From contig NC_092090.1 of NCBI RefSeq assembly GCF_045679555.1, forward strand, positions 25,382,038-25,446,037: a stretch of DNA of 64,000 nt. The letters run 5' to 3'. Position 1 is the first letter of the stretch, and the number at the start of each line of letters is the position of its first letter. Position numbers and translations under genes: made by a program. The stretch is from Salvelinus alpinus. Its lineage: Eukaryota; Chordata; Actinopteri; Salmoniformes; Salmonidae. Shown piece after piece: positions 10,531 through 22,140 of this stretch. Below the pieces are notes generated by a model. The model saw only the letters and a list, made by a program, of their open reading frames with translations, did no database searches and had not been told where the DNA came from.

Positions 10531-12070
10531 CAGTGCATTTGGAAAGTATTCAGACCCCTTGGCTCTCCCACATTTTGGTTTGTTAAACTTTTAAAGGGAT
10601 GAAATTGTTTCCCCCCCTCAATCTACACACAACACCCCCTTAATGACAAAGCAAAAACAGGTTTATACATCTCTGCAAAAAAATAAAAACTTACATATCA
10701 CATTTACATAAGTATTCAGACCCTTTAGTCAGTACTGTATTACAACCTTGAGTCATCCTGGGTATGACTCTACCATCTTGGCACAACTGTATTTGGGGAG
10801 TTTCTACCATTCTTCTCTGCAGATCCTCTCAAGCTCTGTCAGGTTGGATGGGGAGCGTCGCTGCACAGCTATTTTCAGGTCTCTCCAGAGATGTTCGATC
10901 AGGTTCAAATCCGCGTTCTGGCTGGGCCACTCAAGGATATTGAGACTTGTCCCGATACCACTCCTGCGTTGCCTTGACTGTGTGCTTAGGGTCGTTGTCC
11001 TGTTGGAAGGTGAAGCTTCGTCCCAGTCGGAGGTCCTGATCGCTCTGGAGCAGGTTTTCATCAAGGATCTCTGCACTTTGCTGCATTCATCTTTCCCTCG
11101 ATCCTGACTAGTCTCCCAGTCCCTGCTGCTGAAAAACATTCCCACAGCATGATGCTGCCACCACCATGCTTCACCCTAGGGATGGTGCCAGGTTTCCTCC
11201 AGACGTGACGTTTGGCATTCAGGCCAAAGAGTTCAATCAGACTAGAGAATCTTCTTTCTCATGGTCTGAGAGTCATTTAGGTGTTTTTTGGAAAAATCCT
11301 AGCAGGCTGTCATGTGCCTTTTACTGAGGAGTGGCTTCCGTCTGGCCACTCGACCATAAAGGCCTGATTTGTGGAGTGCTGCAGAGATGGTTGTCCTTCT
11401 GGAAGGTTCTCCCATCTCCACAGAGGAATGCTTGAGCTCTGTCAGAGTGACCATCGGGATCTTGGTCACCTTCCTGACCCCCGATTGCTCAGTTTGGCCG
11501 GGTGGCCAGCTCTAGGAAGAGTCTTGGTGATTCCAAACTTCCTCCATTTAAAAATTATGGAGGCCACTGTGTTCTTGAGGACATTCAATGCTGGAGATAT
11601 TTTTTTTGTACCCTTCCCCAGATCTGTGCCTTGACACAATCCTGTCTCGGAGCTCTACGGACAATTCCTTCGACCTCATGGCTTGGTTTTTGCTCTGACA
11701 TGCACTGTCAACTGTTGGACCTTATATAGACAGGTGTGTGCCTTTCCAAATCATGTCCAATCAATTGAATTTACAACAGGTGGACTACAATCAAGTTGCA
11801 GAAACATCTCATAGATGATCAATGGAAACAGGATGCATCTGAGCTCAATTTCGAGTCTCATAGCAAAGGGTCTGAATGCTTAAGTAAATAAGGTATGTTT
11901 TTTTATTTAATAAATTGGCAAACATTTCAAAAAAGCTGTTTTTGCTTTGTCGTTATAGGGTATTGTGTGTAAATTGATGAGGATTTTATTTGATCAATTT
12001 TAGAATAAGGCTGTAACGTAACAAAATGTGGGAAAAGTCAAGGGGTCTGAATATTTTCCGAATGCACTGT
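10531..12070 (-). mobile_element. Full-length Tc1-like transposon, decayed
   Basis: Terminal repeats are inverted: cagtgcatttggaaagtatt at the left and the complementary ccgaatgcactg at the right, 1540 bases apart. The target TA is visible on the left (10529-10530) and mutated on the right. The minus strand between 11145 and 10804 encodes a transposase C-terminal piece with SQNADLNLIEHLW, i.e. the DDE region. Frameshifts and stops break the rest, so the element cannot make a working transposase. A 32-bp minisatellite begins 24 bases beyond its right end. Confidence 0.9.
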
Positions 12071-12093
12071 GTCAGCAGCTTCACTAAACTAGA

Positions 12094-12258
12094 GCAGTAT
12101 TATCCCATAGAGATGCTACTACGAAGCAGTATTATCCCATAGAGATGCTACTACGAAGCAGTATTATCCCATAGAGATGCTACTACGAAGCAGTATTATC
12201 CCATAGAGATGCTACTACGAAGCAGTATTATCCCATAGAGATGCTACTACGAAGCAGT
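12094..12258. repeat. 32-bp minisatellite, 5 copies
   Basis: Copies of gcagtattatcccatagaga plus tgctactacgaa start at 12094, 12126, 12158, 12190 and 12222, near-perfectly identical. A sixth start at 12254 is a stub. Confidence 0.95.
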
Positions 12259-14429
12259 GGGCCATATGCCATTCTTTAATAGGCAGTGCTTGAGAATGAA
12301 CACACTGTTCAACATGTCGGATAATTATCCATCAGCTAACCATCAGGGCATTATGACTGGTTAAATAAATGAGTATTACTTAATAGGAATCAAGCCTCAG
12401 TCACCACAACACATAAGAGTATGACAGTGATTTCATATAACACAAGATCATACTCAAATGTCAGTTTTCAAGGATAGCACGAGGACCAAAGAAACTAATT
12501 CAGGAGGAAGTGTATGAGGAGGTCAAATCAAACTGCTGCATTCAGCTGAACGATAACAAGGGGCACTGGACAGTAACTGATATCTGTTGTGAATTTGATC
12601 ACCTACCTACTCATCATTCCTTCTATTGTACACCTCGGCTTTTAACCCTTTGGGGGTTAACCACCACAACCTGAATCACTGCTGATGTGTGGATTTTAAT
12701 ACTAGCACCAACAACCTTACATTTTAGCACCAACAACCCCATTTTGAAAGTCAAATGTGCTCAATTCAAACATAACTGCCAGAGAGGCGGCCGGTGGGTC
12801 GGTTTTAGGTTTCTTCTGGTAACGGATCTACTGCACATCTGTCATTTCTGAAACTCCTCTGAGACGCAGTAAAAGACAGTCAGGCGACAAGAAGCCCAGT
12901 CACAGCAGGTGAGGACAGAAACGGTGGGAAAGAGCACCAACGTCAATATAGTGAGGAGGACATGAAATGGTCCTGCTTATCAGATGGGGGTGAGATGGAA
13001 TGTACTGTACTCCAGCAACCTAGGCCTAATCAGACCCCTCCACATACTGTACAACTAACCATGGCTGCTTATGGCACCACATTTTACTTTATAGTACACT
13101 ACTTCTTCTGGCTAATAAAGTAGTGTACTATAGACTATAGGGAATAGGGTTCCATTTGTGAAAATCAGCAAGCGCCATCACAGCCAGCATGTTATTCTCA
13201 CTTACTAAAGGCTATGAATACCTGGAAAAGGAGAGAATGAGGTAATAATGAACTGATCAGCACAGATGTCAGCCTCCAACTAAATAAATGTTGAGAATAA
13301 GACTTAGAGAGAGAGAGTAGAACAGTACAGATGTGGGATGTTCATTTAATTTGAATTTGCTGTTGCTGGAAATTCAAACTTGTAGAGTATTTAAGGTTTA
13401 AAAAGGTTTCTAAAGTTTGTAATTTACACTTTAAAATGTCAGACGTGATTTGCCCTAACTAAAAATGTATCAACCCCCACAAAAATGTCCATTAATTATA
13501 ATCCACATTTCCTGTTGCTGCAGGATTATTTTCAAACGGTGAGAAAATGGTTAAATGATATCCTGCATCTGGACTACATGAAAGACACCTGCATTACTGT
13601 CATTCTGTATTCTAAAGCCCCAGAGCTTTTGACATGAAAACTAAATTGTGCTTGATACAGCGTTCAAAAGTCCACCCTGATGAAGCCTACAGAAATGTCT
13701 CTACCTTGGTACAGCTTACAGTACAAGCTGATTTTACTACATGGAACCAAATCCTGCTTTCAGAACGTGTAAGGTAATCTTTGGTGGAAACACACCATCT
13801 CATTCCCTGGAGGGGTGTAGAGGTGGGGCACACAGGGCCATATCACCAATGCAATCTGTGGAGTAACAATGCACAACATGTGACTCCATTGTTGGGCTAC
13901 ATGTATCAACTATTTCCACAGTTTTTCATACAGCAAGGTGGACAGACTGAGGGCCCTGCAGACAATGTGGTGACAGGGGAAACATCCCGGCCAGCGGTGA
14001 AAATTGCTTTTTAATAAAGCTGCACTCGATGGTATCCCAATTGAACACTATCCCCTGACCACTCCCATTCATTTCAACAACAGTCTGATTAACACCAGAC
14101 CGCTGGGCCTCGAGGGACCAGCTCCTTTTTATAAGAAAATGCATTGTTCACATTACCTCGCTCATCAACTCACCCCCTTCTCCCCATCATACTTCACTTC
14201 ATTTATTTCATCGGTTGTTATACATGTGAAATTCTTGTTGGTATAGTTTAGGTTCATTTGAAGCAATTATCGTGGTGCTCAAGTGGGCACGACACCTTCA
14301 ACTGTTGTGAGAAGGAGGGGAGCAGGCCCTAGTGTTGGGAGGAGGAATGGGGAAAATGTTATTCCAAACTTTATCCGCAATGTTCAATTCTATTTTGTTG
14401 CAACTCAAGCGATACCTCGGTCCATTCTA
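12259..14429. other. Non-genic stretch with one palindromic MITE
   Basis: About 2.2 kb without a supported gene. A decayed member of the palindromic 'ccctattccctatatag' family lies at about 13071-13159. Short open frames at 13781-14246 on both strands show no family features. Confidence 0.4.
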
Positions 14430-14635
14430 CATGTAACTGCCAAAATAAAGGAAAAACTTTAGTAAATAAGGGATACAAAGTATATTGAAAGCATGGGGGG
14501 GTGCTTCCACACAGGAAGTTCCAGACAATTGTAGAATCTATGCCAAGGCACATTGAAGCTTGTCTGGCGGCTCGTGGTGGGCCAATGCCCAAATAGACAC
14601 TATTTTGGTGTTTCCTTTATTATGGCAGTTACCTG
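14430..14635. mobile_element. Short Tc1-type MITE (206 bp)
   Basis: Both ends carry the inverted repeat around gtaactgccaaaataaagg (right end reads cctttattatggcagttac). Target TAs lie at 14428-14429 and 14636-14637. The interior is only about 150 bases and has a transposase remnant at best, so this is a non-autonomous deletion derivative. Confidence 0.8.
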
Positions 14636-14788
14636 TAGCAGCAGGCTACACAGAGAATGGATACGGGAAACGGCTCAAGTCACGCAAAAGGGAAAGTAAC
14701 TTAGCAGATAAAGTTAGGCTTGACACAATTTAGTGTGAACAACATCTAAAGAATTGCATCACTATACTGAGAGCTTTGCCATTTCTAA

Positions 14789-14870
14789 ATGGACGTATTC
14801 GGTTGTTTTGGGAACCTTGGATTTTTCACGGCCCCCAAACTACACAACGAGGATGAGGAAGTGATTTGCG
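14789..14870 (+). CDS. Orphan first-exon candidate, product unknown
   Basis: ATG at 14789 opens a frame of 27 codons plus one base that ends exactly at a strong splice donor (G|gtaagt at 14871). The peptide starts MDVFGCFGNLGFFTAPKLHN and continues with an acidic DEEV stretch. I do not recognise it. It could be the first coding exon of an unnamed gene, an exon piece carried by a repeat, or chance. No following exon is evident nearby. A Tc1 end and a dispersed repeat follow within 130 bases, which lowers confidence. Confidence 0.2.
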
Positions 14871-14993
14871 GTAAGTTTCTCAAAAACATGAAATCACAAA
14901 AGGTGTCATTTACATCAAAAAGAGATTTGGTTTTAAAAAATAACATCCTTTAAGATTCTAACAACGACTGTTATATAGACTTACAGTGCCTTC

Positions 14994-15025
14994 AGAAAGT
15001 ATTCACACTCCTTTGTGAATACATT
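14994..15025. mobile_element. Tc1-like terminal repeat fragment
   Basis: An isolated Tc1 end, cagtgccttcagaaagtatt, preceded by TA at 14992-14993. The same end occurs on the complete element at 37059-38507. Other sequence follows within about 30 bases, so only the tip survives. Confidence 0.7.
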
Positions 15026-15026
15026 T

Positions 15027-15106
15027 GGTAAGCAATATGTTTGGAACATCGAATCGCAATACATACAGAATCGTGAGAATCGCAATACATATCGATTCGG
15101 GCACCT
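15027..15106. repeat. Dispersed repeat, related to 19188-19296
   Basis: Contains gtttggaacatcgaatcgca and a second cgcaatacatatcgattcg. It matches the reverse complement of the block at 19188-19296. Repeat class not identified. Confidence 0.6.
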
Positions 15107-15188
15107 AAGTATTTTCAGGTCCCTGGTATTTCCCTGCCCTAGAGTGCTGCTACTCAGTGCTCACTGAGGCCCGCTAATTGTCTGGGAT

Positions 15189-15300
15189 GCGTCCCAAATG
15201 GTAGCCTATTCCCTATATGGTGCACTGCTTTTGACCAGAGCCCAATGAGCCCTGGTCAAAAGCAGTGCACTATATGGGAACCGAGTGCTATTTGAGACGC
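15189..15300. mobile_element. Palindromic MITE (112 bp)
   Basis: Left arm gcgtcccaaatggtagccta ... tgcactgcttttgaccagag pairs with right arm ccctggtcaaaagcagtgca ... tttgagacgc. It is the best preserved member of a foldback family seen at least six times in this window. Confidence 0.85.
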
Positions 15301-15567
15301 ATTCCTGGTGTCTTCGGCCACCCTCCTCCATGCATCACAACAGGCCCAGCTATGTAATTAGCTAAGTGGGGCCAATGGAATGTGGGTCTTAGTAAATCAG
15401 GGAGAGATTCACATGTGGCCAAAAGACTCTGTCTGGGCCTACCTTCTCTCATTACTTACCCACCTGCGTAATATCAACTATAAGCTTGCTTTGCCAAACT
15501 CATGTGGGGTGAAGAGACGAGAATATATTAACAATATAACTCAGACAAGTCTTTAAGAAAAAACATT

Positions 15568-15765
15568 GTATTTTTTATTAGACCTTTATTTAACTAGGCA
15601 AGTCAGTTAAGAACAAATTCTTATTTTCAATGACGGCCTCGGAACAGTGGGTTAACTGCCTGTTCAAGGGCAGAACGACAGATTTGTAGCTCAGGGATTC
15701 GAACTTGCAACCTTTCGGTTACTAGTCCAACGCTCTAACCACTAGGCTACCCTGCCGCCCTGCCG
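15568..15765 (-). mobile_element. tRNA-derived SINE (minus strand)
   Basis: Read on the minus strand, the head has an A-box-like tagcctagtggttagagcg and B box gttcgaatccc. The body ends in cttaactgacttgcctagtt plus aaataaagg, a tail shared with other copies here (23050-23196, 31196-31430). Confidence 0.85.
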
Positions 15766-16519
15766 TATCCTTCAAACAAAACCAGAAATTATCCAAAAGT
15801 GAACAGATAAGTCTGTTTCTCGACCATGCATCCTTGTGAGTAATGGCAGTTGAGGAAACTGCAAGTTCTGTACAAGGGGTATGGTTAGAAAGGTTAATTT
15901 CCTCTATTACAGTGAAATAATGTCTCAATGTATTTCTGTGTCCATAGGAAGAAGTAATTTCTCATCTTTGTTGTTGGTAGTGGCAGGGGGGGGGGGGGGC
16001 TTGGGGTGTGTGTGTGTGTTTGTAAACAGAGAAGTAGGAGGCGAAGGGAGTGGTTTCACGCTTGCCAAAATCTGTCCAAAATACGCCCAATGCATTTCTT
16101 TGGGATTATTTTGGATCTAAGTGTCGACTGCCTTCCCACCTTTGGGACAACAACTCCCATTGCGGAGACATGAGCATCTCTGGTGTAAATAGGAAGGCGT
16201 ACAGCACAGAAGGAGTGAAGAACACAATACCAAAAAGATGACAGAACAAGCGGACATAAAACACAAGAAAATAAACGGGATTCTTGACATAGGAATATCG
16301 CGCAAAAACAATAATTCAAATGAATTCAATATATCGCCTAACCCTACACCAGCTACCCATACACCTCTCAGCAGCAGGAGAAACAAGCTCTTCATAGCTC
16401 AGTACTTCAGAGAATTCAGCAGTAGGAGAGATCAATGAACAGAACCCACAGAGACCAACACACAGAAAACATTCTGAGAATTCCAGCATAATATTCCTTT
16501 CCTTTTGAGAAAGGATGCT
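15766..16519. other. Non-genic stretch
   Basis: Contains a G run at about 15987-15999 and a GT tract after it. Short overlapping open frames on both strands (15881-16522) lack any recognised domain or splice context. Confidence 0.4.
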
Positions 16520-17037
16520 CATCTACAGTAAGCCTAGATAACCATCAATCTGAAACTAAAACCAGCTTACAAAATCTGTGGTTGTGAGGCCAGTTGGACG
16601 TACTGCCAAATGATCTAAAACAACGGCGGTGGCTTATGGTAGAGAAATGAATATTCAATTCTCCGGCAACAGCTCTGGTGGACATTCTGCGAGACAGCAT
16701 GCCAACTGCACACTCCCTCAAAACGTGAGACATCTGTGGCATTGTGCTGTGTGACAAAAAACGCACATTTTAGAGTGGCCTTTTATGGTCCCCAGCACAT
16801 GGTGCACCTGTGTAATGATCATGCTGTTTAATCAGCTTCTTGATATGCCACACCTATCAGGTGGATGGATTATCTTGGCAAAGGAGAAATGCTCACTAAC
16901 AAGGATGTAAACAAATTGTGCACAAAATGAGAGAAATAAGCTTTTTGTGCATATGGAACATTTCGGGGATATTTTATTTCAGCTCATGAAACATGGGACC
17001 AACACTTTATATGTTGTGTTTATATTTTTGTTCAGTG
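16520..17037 (-). mobile_element. Tc1-like element, truncated at its left
   Basis: The right end atatttttgttcagtg with TA at 17038-17039 is intact. Minus-strand 16766-16545 encodes the N-terminal DNA-binding part of a transposase (VLRECAVGML ... MSTRAVAGELNIHFSTIS, a helix-turn-helix region). The catalytic part and the other end are absent. Same family as 48599-49235. Confidence 0.8.
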
Positions 17038-17388
17038 TAGTAGGTTTCACCTAGGTAGCCATTTCTATTTCATGCACGTGATTTAATCCACTATATCACA
17101 GAGGCTTCTCTCAGGACAGCGCTAAATCTGGTGATAGAACAGTGTACCCAAAAACACAATGAAGTCATTTTATTGGTGCATTCCTGAACCCCGTATAGGA
17201 TTTCCTATACCCTTTTTAGTCTCACAGATCAGAGTGACTGTGGATGACACACAGCATTGACCCTCTCAGTAAAACAGACATTATCCCCCAAGGTGACGGA
17301 GGGGCATGCAAATGCCTCCAGCATGAGTCAAGGCCCATGGTATTGCTCTCTTTTTCTTGTGGTTGGGTCAGCTCCTCTTTCATAATCA

Positions 17389-17491
17389 CATGGCTCCCTA
17401 TTCCCTATATAGGGCACTACCTTTGACCAGAGCCCTATGGGCCCTGGGCAACAGTAGCGCACTATGTAGGGAATAGGGAGCCATTTGGGCC
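17389..17491. mobile_element. Palindromic MITE
   Basis: Arms atggctccctattccctata and tgtagggaatagggagccat face each other with gaccagagccctatgggccc at the centre. Same family as 15189-15300. Confidence 0.8.
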
Positions 17492-17892
17492 ACATTCAGT
17501 TGTTTTTAGAGTGTTCCAGGACATCTGTGGAGCAGCTGTTGCTATTGCTCCTCTTAGGGCTTCAGCAGGGCCCTGTGTAGAGACCATATTTAATCATGGC
17601 TATGCAGTGTTTCCCCCTACATATGTTTTTAGCAGCGGTGGCAAAGGTCGCGGAATGCCGCCCAATATTTTTTGAAGAAGGACTGAAAAGGTAATTTCTG
17701 GTGACTTTTAGAAAGGATGTTCTACTCCAAGATGAATGAAAATCAGATGACACTACCACCATCTATAATCCCCCCAGAAACCAGCCCAATAACAGACTCT
17801 TTTACTGCAGTCTATACATGGTACTAGACCGGTGATCAGGCAGGTGCTATTAGCAATAAACATTTTCTGGACCAAAAAGGGGTTACTTTCTT

Positions 17893-18045
17893 GTAATTCT
17901 ACACATTTTTCCATGGACCTGAGAGACTTCTGCAATTGTAAAGCAACATTTTCTGTAATTCTACACATTTTTCCATGAACCTGAGAGACTTCTGCAATTG
18001 TAAAGCAACATTTTCTGTAATTCTACACATTTTTCCATGGAGTAG
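17893..18045. repeat. 62-bp tandem repeat, 2.5 copies
   Basis: Copies of gtaattctacacatttttcc start at 17893, 17955 and 18017. The third copy is partial. Confidence 0.9.
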
Positions 18046-18524
18046 ACCGAAAACGTTGCAGTGTGACAGCTAATTTCCATTGGGGCCCCTGGGCATGTGC
18101 CCTGCGTGCCCGGTCGGTAATCCAGCCATGCCAAAAGTACTCCTAAATTTCAAATGTAATGGTTTCATCGTCTTAGCTTTTATTATAAAATATTATATTA
18201 TTTAAAACATATATTGGTCAATTGTCTTTAATACAACATTTCTGTGTGGTTTTATTCATTGAAGCTCATGGAAAGCGTTTTTCCATCCCGAAAATTATTT
18301 TAACAAAACGAATCAATACATGTCTTTTTGGGGTGTGGCAGCAACAATTTAGCTATGGCCAATTGTTGGAAATCAAACAGTGTCCACACACACCTCTCTG
18401 CTATATAAGGCACTGAAAGCAGCCATCCCATACCTCCCCCGACATCCAAGTGAGAGATCCTAAATGATTAGTCCTGCCCTCCCAGTGAGGAGGGCCACAG
18501 ACCATAATTAAATTAGTCTCTCAG

Positions 18525-19095
18525 CCTCGCTTCCTCAGCCCCTCTCAGCCTCGCTTCCTCAGCCCCTCTCAGCCTCGCTTCCTCAGCCCCTCTCTGCCTC
18601 GCTTCCTCAGCCCCTCTCTGCCTCGCTTCCTCAGCCCCTCTCTGCCTCGCTTCCCTCAGCCCCTCTCTGCCTCGCTTCCCTCAGCCCCTCTCTGCCTCGC
18701 TTCCCTCAGCCCCTCTCTGCCTCGCTTCCTCAGCCCCTCTCTGCCTCGCTTCCTCAGACCCTCTCTGCCTCGCTTCCTCAGCCCCTCTCTGCCTCGCTTC
18801 CTCAGCCCCTCTCTGCCTCGCTTCCTCAGCCCCTCTCTGCCTCGCTTCCTCAGCCCCTCTCTGCCTCGCTTCCTCAGCCCCTCTCTGCCTCGCTTCCTCA
18901 GCCCCTCTCTGCCTCGCTTCCTCAGCCCCTCTCTGCCTCGCTTCCTCAGCCCCTCTCTGCCTCGCTTCCTCAGCCCCTCTCTGCCTCGCTTCCTCAGCCC
19001 CTCTCTGCCTCGCTTCCTCAGCCCCTCTCAGCCTTGCTTCCTCAGCACCTCTCAACCTTGCTTCCTCAGCACCTCTCAACCTTGCTTCCTCAGTA
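18525..19095. repeat. 24-bp minisatellite, about 23 copies
   Basis: Unit cccctctctgcctcgcttcc plus tcag. The 24-base period keeps a minus-strand frame open (132 codons at 18681-19079) encoding a strictly repeated charged octad RGAEEARQ. Three adjacent units near 18645-18720 have an extra C (25 bases), which breaks that frame. Outer copies at both ends diverge (cagcctcgc, caaccttgc), so the middle was homogenised most recently. No start context or splice site supports translation. Confidence 0.95.
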
Positions 19096-19187
19096 CCTCA
19101 GATCTGCTCTCAATGCCGTAAATGGAAACAAACCTCCGTTGAACTAGAGGGGACTTGCCAGAGACCTCACGATGCAATACCATGATA

Positions 19188-19296
19188 CTTTGGTGCCGAT
19201 ATGATATGTATTGAGATTTAAACGATTCTACATGTATTGCGATTCGATACAGTAATTTCATTGCGATTCGATGTTCCAAACATATTGCTCACCATA
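19188..19296. repeat. Dispersed repeat, related to 15027-15106
   Basis: Has tgtattgcgattcgatacag and cgattcgatgttccaaacat. It is the reverse complement of the earlier block. Class not known. Confidence 0.6.
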
Positions 19297-19867
19297 TGTC
19301 TGCTGCAGAGGGACAAGAGAGGGTCATGAGAAAACACATATTGTTTAGTCATGCAAATAAAAGTTCCCTGTGTGCTTTGGACTCTGACATGCCATAAAGG
19401 AAAACTGACAAGAGTTTGAGACACCTGACAGAGTTTATTGAGCAGCATCTCAGGCCTGTCATCAACACAACCATCAGCACTAGGGCCACAACAGCATCAG
19501 AGAGCAGATACAACACAGAACTGCCGTCCAGAACAAAAACATCACAATGATTTAGGGAGAGCAAATAGGAGACACTGCCTTTCATTCTGCACACTTGGGA
19601 TCAACTAATTCCATATCATTTGAGCTGCTTCAAGACTTGAGGTGTGAGGTTGCATGCTACGCCACTGCTTATAAGTATAACTAAATACATCTAAGATGTG
19701 TCAAATAAATGATATCCAACTCAGGGCTCCAGCTATGCATTTGGTTTGCTAACTTCCTAGCTTTGATGTCAAGTTCAAGCTTCTTGGTTACAACAGAGAC
19801 ATTCAGTCTCCTCCTGGATCAAGATCCCCGTTGCCAAAAAATTTGTGCGTCTAAATTATTTCAATTT

Positions 19868-20266
19868 CATTTTTACCCCTTTTTCGTGGTATCGAATTGG
19901 TAGTTAATCTTGTCCCATCGCTGCAACTCCCGTACGGACTCAGGAGAGGCGAAGGTCGAGTGCCGTGCGTAATCCAGAACACAACCCAGCCCAGCCGCAC
20001 TGCTTCTTGACAATGCCCTCTTAACCCGGAAGCCAGCCACACCAATGTGTCGGAGGAAACACCGTGCACCTGGCGCCCCGGCCAGCCACAGGAGTCGCTA
20101 GAGCGCGATGGGACAAGAACATCCCTGCCAGCCAAACCCTCCCCTAACCTGGACGACGCTGGGCCAAATGTGTCTCCCATTCACGGCCTGGACTCGAACC
20201 AGGATCTCTAGTTGCACAGTTAGCACTGCGGTGCAGTGCCTAAGAACACTGCGCCACTCAGGAGGC
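19868..20266 (-). mobile_element. Long tRNA-derived SINE (minus strand)
   Basis: Read on the minus strand it starts cctcctgagtggcgcagtgt with an A box, then B box ggttcgagtcc. A body of about 300 bases (gacacatttggcccagcgtc ...) follows and ends in an AT-rich stretch. The head matches the tRNA-like head of the SINE at 31196-31430, but the bodies differ after about 150 bases. Confidence 0.8.
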
Positions 20267-20349
20267 TTCTGAATTATTATTATTTTACTTTTTTTCATAG
20301 CACTCATCTTCCGCCTATCATTCCCTATACCTCCTCTCTCTCCCTATAT

Positions 20350-20722
20350 CCGTCAGATTCTGGGGGCCTCAGAAGGATTACAGTAGTGTTCAGGGCTGCT
20401 GTAACTCAGTCAGATGCTGGGGGCCCCAGAAGGATTACAGTAGTGTTTAGAGCTGCTGTAACTCAGTCAGATGCTGGGGCTCCCCAGAAGGATTACAGTC
20501 GTGTTTAGAGCTGCTGTAACTCAGTCAGATGCTGGGGCTCCCCAGAAGGATTACAGTAGTGTTTAGAGCTGCTGTAACTCAGTCAGATGCTGGGGCTCCC
20601 CAGAAGGATTACAGTAGTGTTCAGAGCTGCTGTAACTCAGTCAGATGCTGGGGGCCCCAGAAGGATTACAGTAGTATTCAGAGCTGCTGTAACTCAGTCA
20701 GATGCTGGGGCCCCCAGTGGTG
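20350..20722. repeat. 57/58-bp minisatellite, about 7 copies
   Basis: Starts of gtcagatgctggggc lie at 20352, 20409, 20466, 20524, 20582, 20640 and 20697. Two length classes alternate: 57-base units and 58-base units with ggggctcccc. Confidence 0.95.
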
Positions 20723-21169
20723 GAGGTACCAGCTGCCAGGCATTCATGACATAGCAGAGCAGCTTGAGTTCAGCAGTCAAACCTCTGGAATTCCACTTTC
20801 TTATTGCTGGATGGCTGACCAGAGTATGATAGACACGCCTCATTCATACTCATCATAGCTGCTATGGGAAACAATATCAAGTAACAAAGTAGTGGTCTCT
20901 CTCCGGTAAAGACCTTTATGAACTTTCAGCACCGTGCTCAACATATAGCAGGTGGTATTATTACTAACAGAGGCTGTATTGCTCATTTGCCCTCTAGGCT
21001 TTGTCTAGAATGAGCACAATCTTCTGTTTTCCTCTGATGAGTGAAAACAGACTAGTCAGAAAACTGCATGAATACTTTATCATGGAGACCACCATGTACT
21101 TAACAGAACAAACGGTTACAAGCAAAACCAATATGAGGTTGTGAAGTTTTTTTGTTTTATGCCTCCAAG

Positions 21170-21345
21170 GCTGCGTTTACACAGGCAGCCCAACTCTGAT
21201 CTTTTTTTAACCACTAATTGGTCTTTTGACTAATCACATCAGATCTTTTCACATCAGAACTTTTTCAGAGGTGATCTGATTGGTCAAAAGACTAATTAGT
21301 GGAGAGAGGGGAAAAAATCTGAATTGGGCTGGCTGTCTAAACGCG
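21170..21345. mobile_element. Palindromic MITE, second family
   Basis: Left arm ctgcgtttacacaggcagcc, centre with cacatcagatcttttcacat, right arm aaaaagttc-type inverse ending ggctgtctaaacgcg. A shorter member lies at 39666-39749. Confidence 0.8.
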
Positions 21346-21798
21346 TATGAAGAAGTATAGTAGGATGACATCCTATTGGGTCTTTTGGCAAACAAGAACT
21401 CTTGGTGAGACTGTTAAATTCTGCATTGATGGGACCCAAAGCCACGATGTAAACAACAACTGCTCCTCATCAATGATAAATCTAATCTCTTTTATAACGC
21501 AGCTGTGGAGAGATAAGGGTGCTCTCTAATCCTCATGAGCTTCAGGCCAGACCCTAGTTAAAGGGTGCTCTCTAATCCTCTCTATGGGTGTAAAAGCTGA
21601 GTGCAGGACTGCTGGTGTTAACAGTCTGTTGCATAGCCTACTACTACTGACAACAAAATAAACCTTAGTTGGCCGAGAGTCGTCTGCTCGATTGGTCAAC
21701 TTTTTTAAACGTGTATTTTTTACCTATATAGACACACCCTATGAGTATTAATAAAATCAACTATATGTAGGCTAATGAGCTTGTCAGACGCTTTATGC

Positions 21799-22132
21799 CA
21801 GGGTACCCCAACAGGCGGCCCACGGGCCGAATTCTTCTTAGGCACCCAACGTTTTCAAAAAATAAATACAAAAAGGAAATCAGCTCCAAGTGATTTTAAT
21901 TTGGGAAATCTGTTCAAGTATTTCCACGCATAATAGAGAGATACGTGATCATATACAAATGTAAGCTAAGTTTGAAATGTTTATGTTTTAGTAAAATATT
22001 ATATCTGTTTGGGCTTCTTGCGATCCATTTGCAGTCTACAAATTATTTGTAATTATGTTCTAGCCCCCCGACCATCCGCTTTAGAAAACAATAATAAATC
22101 AGCCCGAGGCTGAATCTAGTTGATCATCCCTG
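21799..22132. mobile_element. hAT-type MITE with 8-bp target duplication
   Basis: Begins caggg and ends ccctg. It is flanked by ctttatgc (21791-21798) and ctttaagc (22133-22140), a 7/8 match as expected for hAT target duplications. It shares most of its sequence with 56628-56932, including ctgtttgggcttcttgcg. Confidence 0.8.
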
Positions 22133-22140
22133 CTTTAAGC

